In this document: positions 1 to 12,272 of the stretch, piece by piece
How the letters are laid out: each line of letters opens with the position of its first letter
Numbering within the stretch: the stretch's first letter is position 1
Assembly (NCBI GenBank): GCA_025331565.1
Contig: JAFREQ010000003.1
Span: 8,053,001-8,117,000, forward strand
Source of the DNA: Holacanthus passer
Lineage: Eukaryota > Chordata > Actinopteri > Pomacanthidae
Direction: 5' to 3'
DNA length: 64,000 nucleotides
Notes under the pieces: generated by a model
What the model was told of the DNA's origin: nothing
Seen by the model: only the letters and a program-made list of their open reading frames with translations
Database searches by the model: none
Position numbers and translations under genes: made by a program

Positions 1-1855
1 CCACACATAGCAAATGTATATCTGTGCATACTGATGGAGGACATGTCCTGTGTGTGTGTATTGTGTGTGCATGGGCGTATCATTGTGCATGTGCAGCGTG
101 TTTCCTGGGATTGCTGTTTAATGAACTTTAGATTGGATGTCAGACAAATTCCCTCTGGCAACAATCAGCCCAGCTCTCTTGAACATGGCCAGGACCCTTG
201 GCTCAGGAAATGGGCTAAAGCAGTTTTCACACTCCAATATATCATAGTAAATCTCAGCCTTGGCCATGAGTCCGACACCAAACAGCAGTAAATTTGCGTT
301 TAAGTCTTGTTGAAAGCTCCTGGAGCAGGGACAAACCTCTCTCAGTCTTCAGATGTTCCGTATGTGTGTGAGTTTTTAAGATATCACGGCCTATCGTTGC
401 TGGAGTAATTCCTGGATTAACCCATCTACTGTACAGCAGCTTACCTCAAGTCTCCACCAGGAATGAGGATTTTAAATATTTCATGATGATAATGTGGTTA
501 ATTGATTTAGAGAGCAATTAATACTCTTCTTGGCTTACTAATTTAATCCCACAGATGCATACCACATAGATCTGTTAATTTTAATTTAACTGATTGTTCT
601 TTTGCCTTTGTAAATGGTTTGAATTGGATGCCTAAACCATGGCAGTGGAAGACTCTGGATAGATACTGACTAAGAAATGTAACACTGCAGAACAAAACAA
701 ACACTGAATTATTTTTCCATTCCAGGACGATGAAACATGGATGTTGGAGACTGAAATGTGTGTAAAACCTGCAATAGCAAATTCTAGTCTATCTCATTTT
801 AAATCAGACCACCCACAGTATTGACAGTGATTGTTAACAGGCACGCATCTTGTATCTTCAACTCCCTCCTGAGTCGATGCTATTGGTCAACATAGCCCCT
901 GTGCTGTGTATGAGAGTCAGCAGCAGTTCCTTCTCTAGTGGCATTGATTTAGCTGTAATGCTGTGACAGGGTCACACACAGACTTATGGGTCCCTCTGTT
1001 CCCAGCCAGACACCTGGGCACACACAGTGAATAATGATGAATATGACTCCTCTCTTTTCCGTTTTCTTCCTCTCTTCCTGTCTCCTTCTCTCTGTTATGC
1101 TCTGCCATGGGGCTGCCATCCTGCTTTTGTTCAATTTTGGTCACTTGGGTTGCTGGACCAGGTAAGTTTTGTTGTTGTTGTTGTTTTTAAACACGCACAC
1201 GTAGATATTCCCTGGATGTGGAATTCCACTATTGAATGTAAAAAAGCAAACTAAATAAACTGACTAAACAAATGGTGTCTGGCTAAATAAACAGCGGAGT
1301 ATTGGAACGACCACATTGGCAGATGGGACAACAGATTAAAAGACAAAAAGACATCGGGTTGAAGCATGGAGTTGGAGCGGCTCTAAAAGAAAGAAGAGAA
1401 CCTCTAATGCGCCTTTTCTCACTGTGATGTAGTTTAATTGATAATCATTGCAATTTATTCCTTTGTTTCCCTGTGAAGTTACAGTCTGTTTAGCAGCGGC
1501 TAATTACCTCAGCCCATTGGACGTCTGCTTTTTGCAGTCTAATTGCAGCTCTCAGTAGAAACACAAACAGCCAGAGAAAATTACACACCATTTCCACATT
1601 TGTCCATGATGTAGCTCTCATATATTCGCCCAGTACAAATGCTGTTGTTTATACTGTAACATTTAAATACTGCAGAATATGGAAATCAGAAAGATGAAGC
1701 AAACCAGGAACCACAAGGCATTAGAGCAATAAATCAACACACTCTAACCAAGGTGATGTCAGTTCACATCTGCGTGATGGAGACACTCACAAGGGATTCA
1801 TTTTGGGGTCCAGCTGGGGCGACAGGGACAGGAGTGAGAGAGGGGAATGGGAGAA

Positions 1856-1886
1856 GGGGGATGGGGAGACAGGGGGTGGGGATGGG
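1856..1886 (+). other. strong G-quadruplex-forming motif
   Basis: Four tracts of at least four G occur at 1856-1860, 1863-1866, 1872-1876 and 1878-1881, with loops of 2, 5 and 1 bases, followed by a further GGG at 1884. The tract length and short loops predict a stable quadruplex on this strand. No gene element is adjacent, so a role is unknown. Confidence 0.6.
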
Positions 1887-3782
1887 TTTAAGGGCAATGT
1901 GCAGTATATTATTGCATTGTGCACTGCACTGTGCAGTATTGTCCTGTAATTGTAGTGGTTATCACCCCCTATATCCCATCCACCCTTTTTCTCCTTTATG
2001 TATGGTTATGTGGTTTAATAGTGACTGGGAAGGGTTGGGGGCAGGGACGAGGTGTGTGTTTTGTGTGTATGTGTGTGTGTGCATGTGGGATTCACTGACA
2101 GGCTAACATTCACTGTCAGCAGTAATGCGTGATGGTGATATATGGGGCTGTATGTCACTGTGGCTTGCCAGACGTGCACATCCAGCCTGGTGAAAAACAA
2201 AATTCAGGCTTGTTTCATCCTAAAACAATATTTCTGCCCTCACAAAAATACAGTTCTTTCTAAAAACATCATCTTTCCCATAAACACGTTGAGAGCCAAG
2301 CTAAAGTAGGCAATATATTTTCAGCCAGCATGAGGAAAAGAGTGTAACAAAAACACAAAATGAATCAAATGGAGCATTGTTTGGCAAAAAATGAGAAAAG
2401 ACATTCTGGGAATTGTGATGGCTAAAGGTGCTCGAGGTTTATTTATGAGGCTACATTTAGGAGTCTACCGTGGATCTACCACTGGTCCGAGGTCAGAGGT
2501 CAGCTGAATAATGAGAGTTGAGCTCTTCCCACTGCCTCCCTATGGAGACCTCTGCAGCACTTATCCAATTTTTATATCATCAATGAGTGTGTGTGAGACA
2601 ATTAGGGGTTGATGTGGTGTGTGCCTGTGTGTGTTTATTCATCTGTTTCTGTTTTCTGTCCTTGATATGTGTGTGTGTGTGAGAGAGCGTGTGCTGTGAT
2701 ACGATCATATGGTCTGATGGCAGTGTTTCATGTGAAGTGGTAAATTGTCTGATGTGAAGTGGAGCAAGGAATGTTCTCCTATGGGAAATCTCCTGTTTAA
2801 ATATGCTTTATAAATGAAATACAAGACTATGAACCCTGTTTATGGGGGTTCATTTTAATTAGATGTTAATTAGTTCAATGATAATGAATATTGCATCAAA
2901 TTTCACCTTGCCGGGCCCTGAATGTTTTTGTTCATAGCATATATTCATGTTTGTGACCAGGCAGTCCAATTAAAATCAAAAGGTACCCATGTCAAAGTCA
3001 GAAGGAAAAACTTGCGTTTGTAAAAAGAAATAGTCCACTCATGACATTTGATAAAACATGAGTCAATTTGACACTACCTTTGCATTAACACATATATATG
3101 TATTGGACCACAGTGGCCGTGCAGTTTGAATGTTATTGATCTCGTCCACACATTGTTGTGCTAAGACATCTGTGTCATCCAGGCCAGCCTGTGATCAATG
3201 CTGTTATCTGACAGCAGGTTCCAGTCAATCTGCTTTTTCATTGCTGCGATGCTCATGTGGCTATGTAACAGCCGCCATACGTTTTCAGCTTGGCCGCACC
3301 AATCAATCAGCAGGCCATTGACCACCAACTGTGGGGATTCAAATGCTATCTTAACACACCCACTTTAACACCAAATCATAATCAGACCCATTTATATTTC
3401 TTTTGGAAAGGAGAAAATGATGTCTTTCCATGAGTGAATGTGGCCCATTAAGTGTATTATATGGATTCATGTCATTTATTGCTGCTTTATCGCACAGGGA
3501 TGGTTCGATGAAACCACTTGTTTAGTAAATGATTATGGGAAGCTTTCATTTAAAAAAAAACAACAATCTTATGCAATGAGGACATGTAAAATGGTTAAAT
3601 TGTGAATTCAAATTTGAAGGTCATTGCTGTTAGTAACAGTAGAGTAGGCATGTGTAAAGTTATGTGGTACATGTCATGGTAAGGATATGTTAAAAGCTAA
3701 TGAGGTAGCGTCCGTCGTTTAGTGCTTTTTTTGTCTTATCTGGGTCAATACAGAGAAGCCAGGCTAAAAATAATTGATTGAA

Positions 3783-3806
3783 AGAGAGAGAGAGAGAGAG
3801 AGAGAG
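3783..3806 (+). repeat. (AG)12 microsatellite
   Basis: A perfect AG dinucleotide run in upstream or intronic sequence. Confidence 0.95.
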
Positions 3807-4010
3807 TTAGTACTTCACTTGATGTCATGCAGTGTTGGCAGTGAGGCTTGTTGCAGTCAGAAGGCAGTCACCTGAACCGGTGTCTTCTCACTACATAGTT
3901 AGAGCTGCAACTGAGAAAGGCTGCGGGCACAGGAATGCAGCCATTGTATTATTTATTTCACGTTTTAATGGCCTCCCTGCTTTCGCTGCACTTCTACCCT
4001 AACAGACACT

Positions 4011-4024
4011 GTTGCCAAGGCAAC
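4011..4024 (+). promoter_or_regulatory. perfect RFX X-box motif
   Basis: GTTGCCAAGGCAAC is a 14-bp site with two perfect inverted half-sites GTTGCC and GGCAAC separated by two bases, the established RFX-family X-box form. It lies 1.09 kb upstream of the exon 1a ATG in a stretch with more CpG than its surroundings. A perfect match of this length is not expected by chance in 64 kb. RFX factors drive ciliary and some neuronal or glial genes. That it regulates frmd4a is inference. Confidence 0.55.
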
Positions 4025-4405
4025 GACAAGATGCGGCTCGGATCAGAGGTGATGATTTGTCCGCGTTGTCGTCCATGTGAAAGGACGCACTTAATGCAAA
4101 GATGCACACCCAGTCTTCGCCATTAATTTTGCATATAACGGCAGCTCTGTTGCATTCAACAGGGCAGAAAGCTTCCGTGAACAAGAACATGCATCATTAT
4201 AGCAGCCTGCAGTACAACCTGTTGTTATGTTACATGTTATGAGGATGTACAGTGGGTTATGATACAGCTGTAGCCGTGTGAGCGTGGGTATGTGTTGAAG
4301 GGAGGGACAAGGTTTATGTGAGTGTGTGTGTGTTTGGGAGGGTGACTCATGCCTTGTCTATTAAGAGAATAGAGGGTGATCAGGTTGCTAAGCGATTAAG
4401 AGCCG

Positions 4406-4427
4406 CTATTGTCTGGAGGGACAATAG
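4406..4427. promoter_or_regulatory. inverted pair of SOX-type sites
   Basis: CTATTGT and ACAATAG form perfect 7-bp inverted arms separated by 8 bp. Each arm matches the ACAAT core bound by SOX HMG-box factors, and facing pairs of this kind are used by dimeric SoxE proteins. The pair lies about 690 bp upstream of the candidate exon 1a start. Binding is inferred only from the motif. Confidence 0.35.
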
Positions 4428-5100
4428 TGGCCCCAAGAGTGCCCTCTCTTCTCTTTCTCTGTGTCTCTTTCACACACACTATAAATGTACATTTTGCCTC
4501 ACCCCCCTCGGCTCGGGGCTTGGGCGGGAACAAGGAGTTGACAGTGAGCTGGAGGACCGAAAAGGAAAAGCATTATGGGAAGCTGAGAGGGTGAGAAGGG
4601 ACAGAGGGAGAGGGAGAGTGTGAGCAGAGAGCTGTACCATGAGAAAAAAAGACCTGCAATCATTTGCCACACTGAAGGGAACAAATGTAGCTGGAGGCAG
4701 TGAGGGAGAGTGAGAGAGAAGGGGACAGGCGGTGAGAGAGAGAAAGAGAGAGAGAGACCTTCCATGGATATTAGACATTAATACCACAGTGCTTTGCTGG
4801 GGAAGATCACACACCAACTGACAGGTCGGCGGAAGGAGAAGAAGCGCTGAGAGTCCTCTTGCTCCCCACTGTGTGTGTGTGTCCATGTGCCTCTACACAC
4901 ACACACAGACACACACACACAGACTCCCTCTCTGTGTGCCTGTCAGTGCACTGGGCTCTCTGGGTGGGTAGGGAGCTGCGTTGTAGAGATGTTCGCTCTG
5001 AGGATGAGACAGCGTTTCTAACAGGATCTATTTGCGGACCGGGATAATACACTGACACAGCTGAGGGGACCCGAGCCCACCGGAACCAACCGAATCAGCC

Positions 5101-5133
5101 ATGGAGGGACTGCTGTCTCCAATGAGGACGCGG
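5101..5133 (+). CDS. frmd4a: candidate alternative first coding exon 1a of frmd4a
   Basis: ATG in a strong initiation context (GCCATGG) opens an 11-codon ORF, MEGLLSPMRTR, ending directly at the donor GTAGGT in phase 0. Joined to the exon at 53928 it would give ...MRTR-MTEGRRCQ in frame. The preceding 150 bp are moderately CpG-rich (GTTTGCGGACCGGGATAATA, CCCACCGGAACCAACCGAATC) and fit a 5' untranslated region, with an upstream GC-box-like GGGCGG near 4524. A short leader peptide before a FERM domain is typical of FRMD4A isoforms. What is seen is the ORF, the start context and the donor. The splice across 48.8 kb to the FERM exon is inferred. Candidate promoter motifs at 4011 and 4406 are described separately. 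Confidence 0.65.
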
Positions 5134-6789
5134 GTAGGTTACCATGGGGATTACAGAGCATCCCAACTACTGTTTCCTCCACAGGCATCCATCAGCACGA
5201 GAGTGTGGGGAGATTGAACGCCTTGCCAGCTGCTGGGTGGCTGAAATGAATCGGTCCGTGCCGCTGTCTCCAAGCTGATGCTAGAACTCGAGCTGAGAAG
5301 TTTCCGAGCTGCTGGCGTTGCTAGGGGAGATAGGCAGAATGCTGGGAGATTATGTGAGACATTGGGGGTCTCACATAGTATGGCATATAAACATGTTTAA
5401 GCATTGCAGAAAACTGAAAACACAGGTTCAGTTTGCACGCAATGTGTGTTGTGTGTGTTCATGCATGTGTGCATATCCATTTGTGTGTGTGCGCGTATCT
5501 GTGCACAGATTAACAAGGGGCTGCTTTGAAAGAATGACTCAGTGTTTCAGAGTGGTGCCTATCTCCCTTCAGTACAAACTGCTGGCCTTTTGATTTACGA
5601 TAGAGAAAGAAGGATGTGCAAGGAAGCAACTGTCTTCAGTTTGGACAGTGAATTGGATGAATATCTGAAAGTGGCAATTCACTATTGTTCTTGTTATACA
5701 TGATCTTCTGTGTCAGATAGTCATGTCTCTGTCCGACGTGGGAGCTTTTAGGTTGGTGTCTCAAAGTACAATGTGGTCACAGCCTCTGACAGTGGATGTC
5801 TCTGTCCATGTAATACAGAAAAAGCTAATGAAAGAAGAATATTATGTGTGTGCATCTGTATTAGTGAGTGTGTGTGTTAACATCCGAACACACTAGGCTA
5901 TTTGTCTGTATCCATGTGCCTGCATGTGACACCCAGCACAACTGTGTGGACAGTAATGGACCCTGAGAGGTGTCTCCCTCCCAGTTGAGATTTGAGATGA
6001 AAACCTGTTTGTTCCGGCTGGGATTTTATGTTTGAGATATACGATAGTGAGAGTCAGTGTGTGTAATGTGTAAGAGAGGGAGAGTCAGCTAAGCACCATA
6101 ATATAGAAGCTGTGATTGTGTTATTAATATTTATAAAGGCATGATTGGATTTTTGGATGGAGAGGAGAGTGATTTTCAGTTTTTTACAGTTACAACGATA
6201 TCCAGACGTTACTCCAACATCGGATCAACTGAGAAATATAGCCCCAATTTGACATCACCTAAAATCATATTCTCTCAGCACAGGACAGAAATGATTTATC
6301 AACCCGGCTCTCTCTAATACATTCCACCCCCCCACCTCCTCCTTGTTTTATCACCACTGGTACAGACTTGTACAACCGAAAATAAATTCTCGATGCATCC
6401 TCCACCAACTGTACATGTGGAAATTTGAATGTATTTTTATGGTTTGTTTAATCATATTCCAACATATAGGATTAGCTCAAAACCATATAGTGACTCCCAC
6501 ATGCGCCTCAACTTGTGAGGATGCTGAGAGGGTTAAGCCACTGGGATGACCTGATGGTGCTGTCACACACGAGTACCCCCGTCTGCTCACCTCTCCTCCC
6601 TCGCCCTTCTTCATCTCTTCATTTCATTGTAGTTTTGGCCCCCTTTTTTCTTTCCCTTTGTTTCCAGGACACGCCACACACTTCTTTTTGCATTTAAGCC
6701 AAGAGTGTGTCTGTCTCTTTCTTGCTTCCCTTTACCCATTTGTCTGCCCACCTGCCCGTCTGTCTTTCTGTCTGTCTGTCTGCCCCTTG

Positions 6790-7080
6790 CTGGTTCTTTG
6801 GCAGTTAACATGAGCGCTGTAATTGGTATTTGCAGATCAGCCCATGATCTAATCCAAAGAGGAGTGTTAGCGGGCTGTTTGGAGATAGACTTGGCTTCAA
6901 AGATATGGCATGGAATCAAGCCTGCTATATCTGTGCTGTCTGCCGCCCTGGCCAGATTTGCCCAAGAGCCCTGGGAATCACTTTCAATGACTAAATGACT
7001 TTTGCATTTATCTTCATCAGCCACATTGAGCATCACATGTCCCACAGTTGATCTGTGTCTCACTTTTGGCATCAAAGTCA
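6790..7080. promoter_or_regulatory. possible conserved non-coding element
   Basis: This block is free of simple repeats, balanced in composition and open in reading frames on both strands, a texture typical of long-range enhancers in fish developmental genes. It contains TGTAATTGG and TTTGCATTTATC, which resemble homeodomain/CCAAT and POU cores. Conservation cannot be measured here, so this is inference from texture. Confidence 0.25.
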
Positions 7081-8805
7081 CTTTAGTAGATTTATGTGAA
7101 TGAATCAAAGCATAAGGAACCAGTGTAGGAGTCCCTCAAAGTTTACCCCACATAATCTCCCTTTAATGCACCTTTTCTCACCCTCAATGATAGAAAAGAA
7201 GGAATCCAATGAAAATAGCGACTTTGATTTGTGAATTTCTTTTCATCCTCATCTTTCAGTTTAGTTGTAAAGAGCAGCTGAGATGAGAAAAGTAAAGAGG
7301 GAAACAAACTCCTGATATACAAAATGTTTTCACAGTGGAAGAAAGCGATGTCAGGGTGTTTCTCAGTATATACTCGCAACCAAAGAGCACAACGGCATCT
7401 TTAGTAAATCTGAGAAATCATTTCAACGTTTATCTTCTGTCTTCGTGCAAAAGTGGTGGCAGTAGCCCCATTAAGAGCATTTTTGCTCTTGTAAAAAAAA
7501 CAATACCCAATTCAGTATTTTTCACATTTCAAGAGACAAAAAAATCAATTTCTTCTTGTCTTTGTAGGGCAGTATGCCTCCAAGTCTTGCTTCGAGGATA
7601 CACAAAAGGTGACCTCAACCTCAAGATAACAGACAGTGAATAGCAATAGCCTGTAAAAGCTGCACTGCTCCTAATCCACTGCTCACGAAAATGGGAAAAT
7701 TGTGCTGAGATGGCTGTGGAGGCTATCTAGTGTACTTTAGAAGAGTGTAGTCATATCTCATCAAAGCTCCCTTTCCTCTACCTCACTGGAGCAAGTTTTC
7801 TTTCTTTTTTTTTCATCTGCGCTCTGCATCACTCTTCCTCTCTGTTTCTTTATTTAGGATGACAGTAATGGGCAGTGAAGCAGGAAAATGAAATAAAATA
7901 GGCATCAGTGAGCTGTGCGTCTGTGTTGCCTTTGTGTAGTTACATGCAACGGAAAAACAGGTCAACACAAACACAAGAGCTTGGAGAAGTGGGCAAAGTA
8001 ATCCTGAGGGAATCTGAAAGAAGTAGCCAATTTGTTGTCTTCAGTGCCCCTAAACTTTGCTTATGTGTATTCCTCATTATTGTATAGTCTCTCTTTATGC
8101 CTTTTTAATGTTATGTTGTAGTTTGGCAGTTATTTCAGTTAGGACATTCCTGATTCACACAGACATTATTGCACACGATTTCCACATCTCTTCTCTGCTC
8201 AGCTGTGCTCACTATCCTCCACTTTTTGTGGCAGGGGATGAACAGAAAGGCACACTCACAGAATCTAAAAGAGAAAGATCAAGTTCCCCATTGGTATCCC
8301 CAGGTGTATGTTATATATGCATATAGGTCAGTAGAACAAGGAGCTTGAGCTTCATAGAAATCTTCCTCTCGAGAACATGTGTGCTGTTGTATGGCACATA
8401 CACATCAGTTGTGCACGTGTGTGTCTGTGTGAATCAGCTCTCAAGTCAACTCCTCCTGTGTGTTGGTGGATCAATAGAGAGTAGTTATCAAGAGATTAAC
8501 CCTGTCAATGCTCTATCAGTCTAATCAGAGAGACTCCTCTGCTCTTCCTCGCTCGTTCACTTCACCACTCTCTCACTCCTGTCGTTTATCTGCCCCCTCA
8601 CTCTCTTTTTCGGCGCAGTGTCGCTGCCTCGCTTGTCTCTAGCCTCTTCTCTCTTCAGGTCATGCATGTGCACATGCTTGTGTGTCGGTGTGTGTGTATG
8701 TCCAGCTGTCCATGACAGATGGAGCCATTACAGAAATGGCCAAGGGCTTGGACATACATGCACACTCAGCCACAAACACATATTTATTTTACTAAGGAAT
8801 AGCCA

Positions 8806-8808
<3 letters not shown>

Positions 8809-8849
<41 letters not shown>
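8809..8849 (+). repeat. (CA)20 microsatellite
   Basis: A perfect CA run. Translations through it give spurious His-Thr ORFs. Confidence 0.97.
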
Positions 8850-8851
<2 letters not shown>

Positions 8852-10127
8852 ATCTTCCTCTCTTCTGCATAGTAGCTTTAGCTCCACTGCATCACATCCA
8901 TACATGCAAACCCTCATAAACACTCCAACTTGACATCAGCCTGACTCATCGTTCTCCCTCCCCCAAAAATCCCTGCAGGCCTTGGGTACCACATGTTTCT
9001 TTTACCCCCCAACCCCATCCCTTTGTTCCTTCCTTTCCCCACTATCCATCCACCTGGTTCATTAGCGGGCAGGCGGCTGTCAGGATGTTTAAGGTCAGGG
9101 TGGCACGAAGGAGAGGACGAAGCAGCCAAAAGGGAAGTGACCAGACCCACATCCCTGAAGCCAACCGCCTCGCTGCTTGCATGAAAATAATTAGGAGAGA
9201 AAGGCAGGGCTGGTGGGGTTCGGATTTGCAGCACAAGGTGGGACTGCCTTTGGCAACCCACTCAGACACTGAGGCGCACACACACACGTCACACACACAC
9301 ACATTCAATTCACAGCAGGTTGGCTGGCAGCATTTAAAGTCCAAAGTAAACAGCAAAGGGCGGATGTCTGGTAGCTGGAGCCACATGGGGCACATGCAGA
9401 CAAACACACATGCTGAGACACACACACATACACACTCATTGGATATAGAGCCTCATCTCCCAGCTGTCATCTACCAAGCCTACCAAGTGCACTGTCAAGG
9501 GTAGTTTCTATTAGGGAGCTAGTGCAACAATAGATTTTATGGGGCAAATTTAGTCAAAGTAAAATTAAGTGTCATTCCCATTTAAAAAAAAAAAAAGATA
9601 TTTTTTTCAGAGAGCATATATCGTTGCATTTGAGCTATAATAGGGATACATTCAATATGTGTTTTTGAAGTGAAATTAATGAACGACGTCTTCAGAGAAG
9701 GAAATTGTAAATCTCAACCTAAAAATCACACATCCGTTGGGACATATACATTGCATGCATTGAGGACATATAGAGAGGCAAAGAGACAAAGATAAAGAGA
9801 GGCAGAACTGTTGCTTTACTGTGTCAGATGAGATCAGTGGGATTCCATAGAGAGAGACAGAGACTCCCACAGTTCCCTGTATGAAGCTTTTTCTTTCTGC
9901 CGCACATCTCCACTTTCCCCATTTGAAGATGTGGCACTGCATGTCGACCATACACCATCTCTGATCGTGAATGTGTGTTTGTGTGTGTCCACGCATGTGA
10001 GCGTGCCCTGCTGTGTCAAGCATGTCAAATGTGCTCTTGTCCCCTTGAAGAGGCCCGAATGATGAGATCAATCAGAGCGCAATTGAGCAACCACAGAAGC
10101 AAACCAGTGATGCACTTAATGTTAGGT

Positions 10128-10141
10128 GTTGTCATGGAAAC
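10128..10141 (+). promoter_or_regulatory. near-perfect RFX X-box-like motif
   Basis: GTTGTCATGGAAAC matches the X-box GTTGCCATGGAAAC at 13 of 14 positions. It sits in unannotated intron-like sequence between the exon 1a and 1b candidates. A single mismatch lies in the left half-site. Function is inference from the motif only. Confidence 0.3.
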
Positions 10142-10525
10142 ACAGGGTGCAGATTTTCCACTTCATTGGCTGCCATCAGTCTGCAGGCATTTTTAAAAAT
10201 CATTTCCAAGAAAGGCGATTGAAAGATGGAAGGGAGTGTCTGCAAAGATAGGTGGAAGACACAGCCAGACACAGAAGTTCCGTAATGAGAAATTCACTGG
10301 AATGCCATACTTCAATTAAATGCATTTGTGTTTGTGTGCTGGTGTTAAAACCATGCACTTTAGATTAAAGAGCCTCTAGCACTCCTATTATGTATATCGA
10401 CTCTATCTGTGTAATTGCTTAGAATGGATAGTCCCAAGAGACCTTTCCCAGCACTGCTCTTAGCCTTCAGAGGATCAGAATGGCAATTACACTTTCCTAT
10501 GTAATGGAATGTAATCACAAGCCTG

Positions 10526-10526
<1 letters not shown>

Positions 10527-10573
<47 letters not shown>
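10527..10573 (+). repeat. (CA)n microsatellite
   Basis: A CA run of about 46 bp with one AA interruption at 10561. Confidence 0.97.
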
Positions 10574-11189
10574 CTTTGATGAACGAGCAGAGGATTGGTG
10601 GTGTCACCTCTGCTACAAAAGGTGACCCTGCGTTGAACAGGTATCATACATCACCCTATCAGTAGATCTGCATAGCACAGACAATTTTACATATACACAA
10701 AGACACATACATACACTCACACAGGAAGTAGGAGTTTCTGTCTTCCCCTCACCCCATTACCTATTATTATCTTATCTCTTCCACTCACACACACTTGGGC
10801 ATTTGCTCCACTCTTTTTTCTGCCATTTTCACTTGAACCCCACTGGAGACCCACCATTTCTAGCCCATTTCTCTCCTCTTTTTTGCCATTCTACCTCCAT
10901 CCCTTTACATCGTCCCCTGGCCTCTGAACCCTTACCTCTTTACATGAGCAGAGAGGAAGCTGGCAGCAGTCAGCAGCAGCACTCCTCAAATTTGATTGGC
11001 TGACCAAGAACTGGACTGGCATCAACACTGTCCTTGGGGGAGAGAGAGAGGAGTGTTGTTGTAGAAAAGAAATATATTGTAGAACCTAATTTCTAAGGCG
11101 CTAAGTACATCCATATCAAGAGAGAAACACCCCATAAAACAACTCAACATTTAATACTTAATGATTTCCAGCAGCAACTGTGCTGTTCC

Positions 11190-11640
11190 AGCACCGACCT
11201 ATCCACATACACCGAGGGATACTGGCTCTATTACAATTACAAATGTAGCCTGAAACGCTGGGTAGTGTAGAGGAAAATCTCTCCCCAACCACCACAGGGA
11301 CCCAGGTTCAATCCCTGGCTCTGGTGTTTCTTGCTTCTGGCCTGGATGCCCCTTTGAGTGTAATTGGCAAAGTCGCGAGTATGAAGCCACAAAGGATCAT
11401 ATTTTTGTAACTGATAACTAGTACTGGTTGGCTAGAGCACCCATTTAGGGGCGATCCCTTGGACCTTCGTGTGCTACTGCCTCCTGGTGAAATCCTCTTG
11501 GCAGATGAAAAGAAGCAACTTGCGAATCCATATGTATCAGAGGTCTACACCCTCCCCGGGCCAACAAGGGGAGTTATTACTGTAGCAACAGAAACTGCAG
11601 TGCAGAGGGACTTGGCCTTTCCAAAATTGTGATAAAAATA
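11190..11640 (+). mobile_element. candidate tRNA-derived SINE
   Basis: GGTTCAATCCC at 11305-11315 is a perfect polymerase III B box. A degenerate A-box-like GGGTAGTGTAGAGG lies about 45 bp upstream, the spacing expected of a tRNA-related head. The following sequence (GGATGCCCCTTTGAGTGTAA, then TTGGCAAAGTC...) has the feel of a SINE body and continues to an AT-rich end near 11635. Borders are approximate and no target-site duplication was identified. The family was not recognised. Confidence 0.5.
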
Positions 11641-12247
11641 CAAAAGAATAGAGAAAATACAAACACTGCCTTTTTTGTTTCAAAACAGGTACTCTCTTAG
11701 TGATCATAAAAAGCAGTATTTAGGCCGTGTCCTTGTAGAATATTGGTTCAGTTATTTAGGATAGTACAAGACAAAGCAGTAACAGAAGTAGAACATTTCA
11801 TGACAGACCGTAGTGTTATAGATTTTACAGAGTCTTTTTCTAAATATTTCATTTTTGTCCTTTTCAGTAGAAGAGCTTCCTTCCTATTTTTTCATAGTTC
11901 AGTCATTTCAGTTTAAAAAGTCTCAAGTGCAAATAGCATGCACAGATTTTACATTTGCACTTTTCATGCCTCAGCGCGCTAATGTCTAATTCATGATTTA
12001 CAGACACAACTGCTCAAGGAGACAAAGACATTGAACAGTTTCCCATACACACGTACAGATGCATGCTCAGAAAGTGTATACCCACAAACACATGCGTGCA
12101 CACTGGTCAATTTGCATGCTCCATAACATCTACATGCACAGCTCAAGACATGTGGACCCATATGCTGCCACCAGACAACCTTATTGATGTTGGCCTGTCA
12201 GTCCCCTGCAGCAAGGCTGTGACTTGCAGGTTCAGAGCTGTTGGAGG

Positions 12248-12272
12248 ATGGATAGATGGATGGATGGATGGA
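12248..12272 (+). repeat. (GATG)n microsatellite
   Basis: About six GGAT/GATG units with one GATA variant. Confidence 0.85.

Larger units (their letters stand above)
1..4300. other. upstream or intronic sequence without recognised genes
   Basis: Apart from the quadruplex motif, the AG repeat and the X-box listed separately, this stretch shows AT-rich blocks with homeodomain-type TAATTA/CAATTA cores at about 481-640, 1420-1560 and 2790-2920. These have the texture of conserved non-coding DNA. A fair donor (CAG|GTAAGT at 1162) has no in-phase ATG before it. Confidence 0.5.

Noticed and set aside
1027..1161. Open frame ending at donor CAG|GTAAGT
   Set aside because: The donor is good but no ATG is in phase 0 before it, and the translation is not recognisable. 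A non-coding exon cannot be excluded.
4479..4886. 135-codon minus-strand ORF near exon 1a
   Set aside because: It is a Leu/Ser/Pro-rich translation of GA/CT-rich leader sequence antisense to the presumed 5' region. No domain.
6611..7108. 165-codon minus-strand ORF
   Set aside because: Part of it is a GACAGAC/GCAGG-type low-complexity run and the plus strand is equally open. Non-coding texture preferred.
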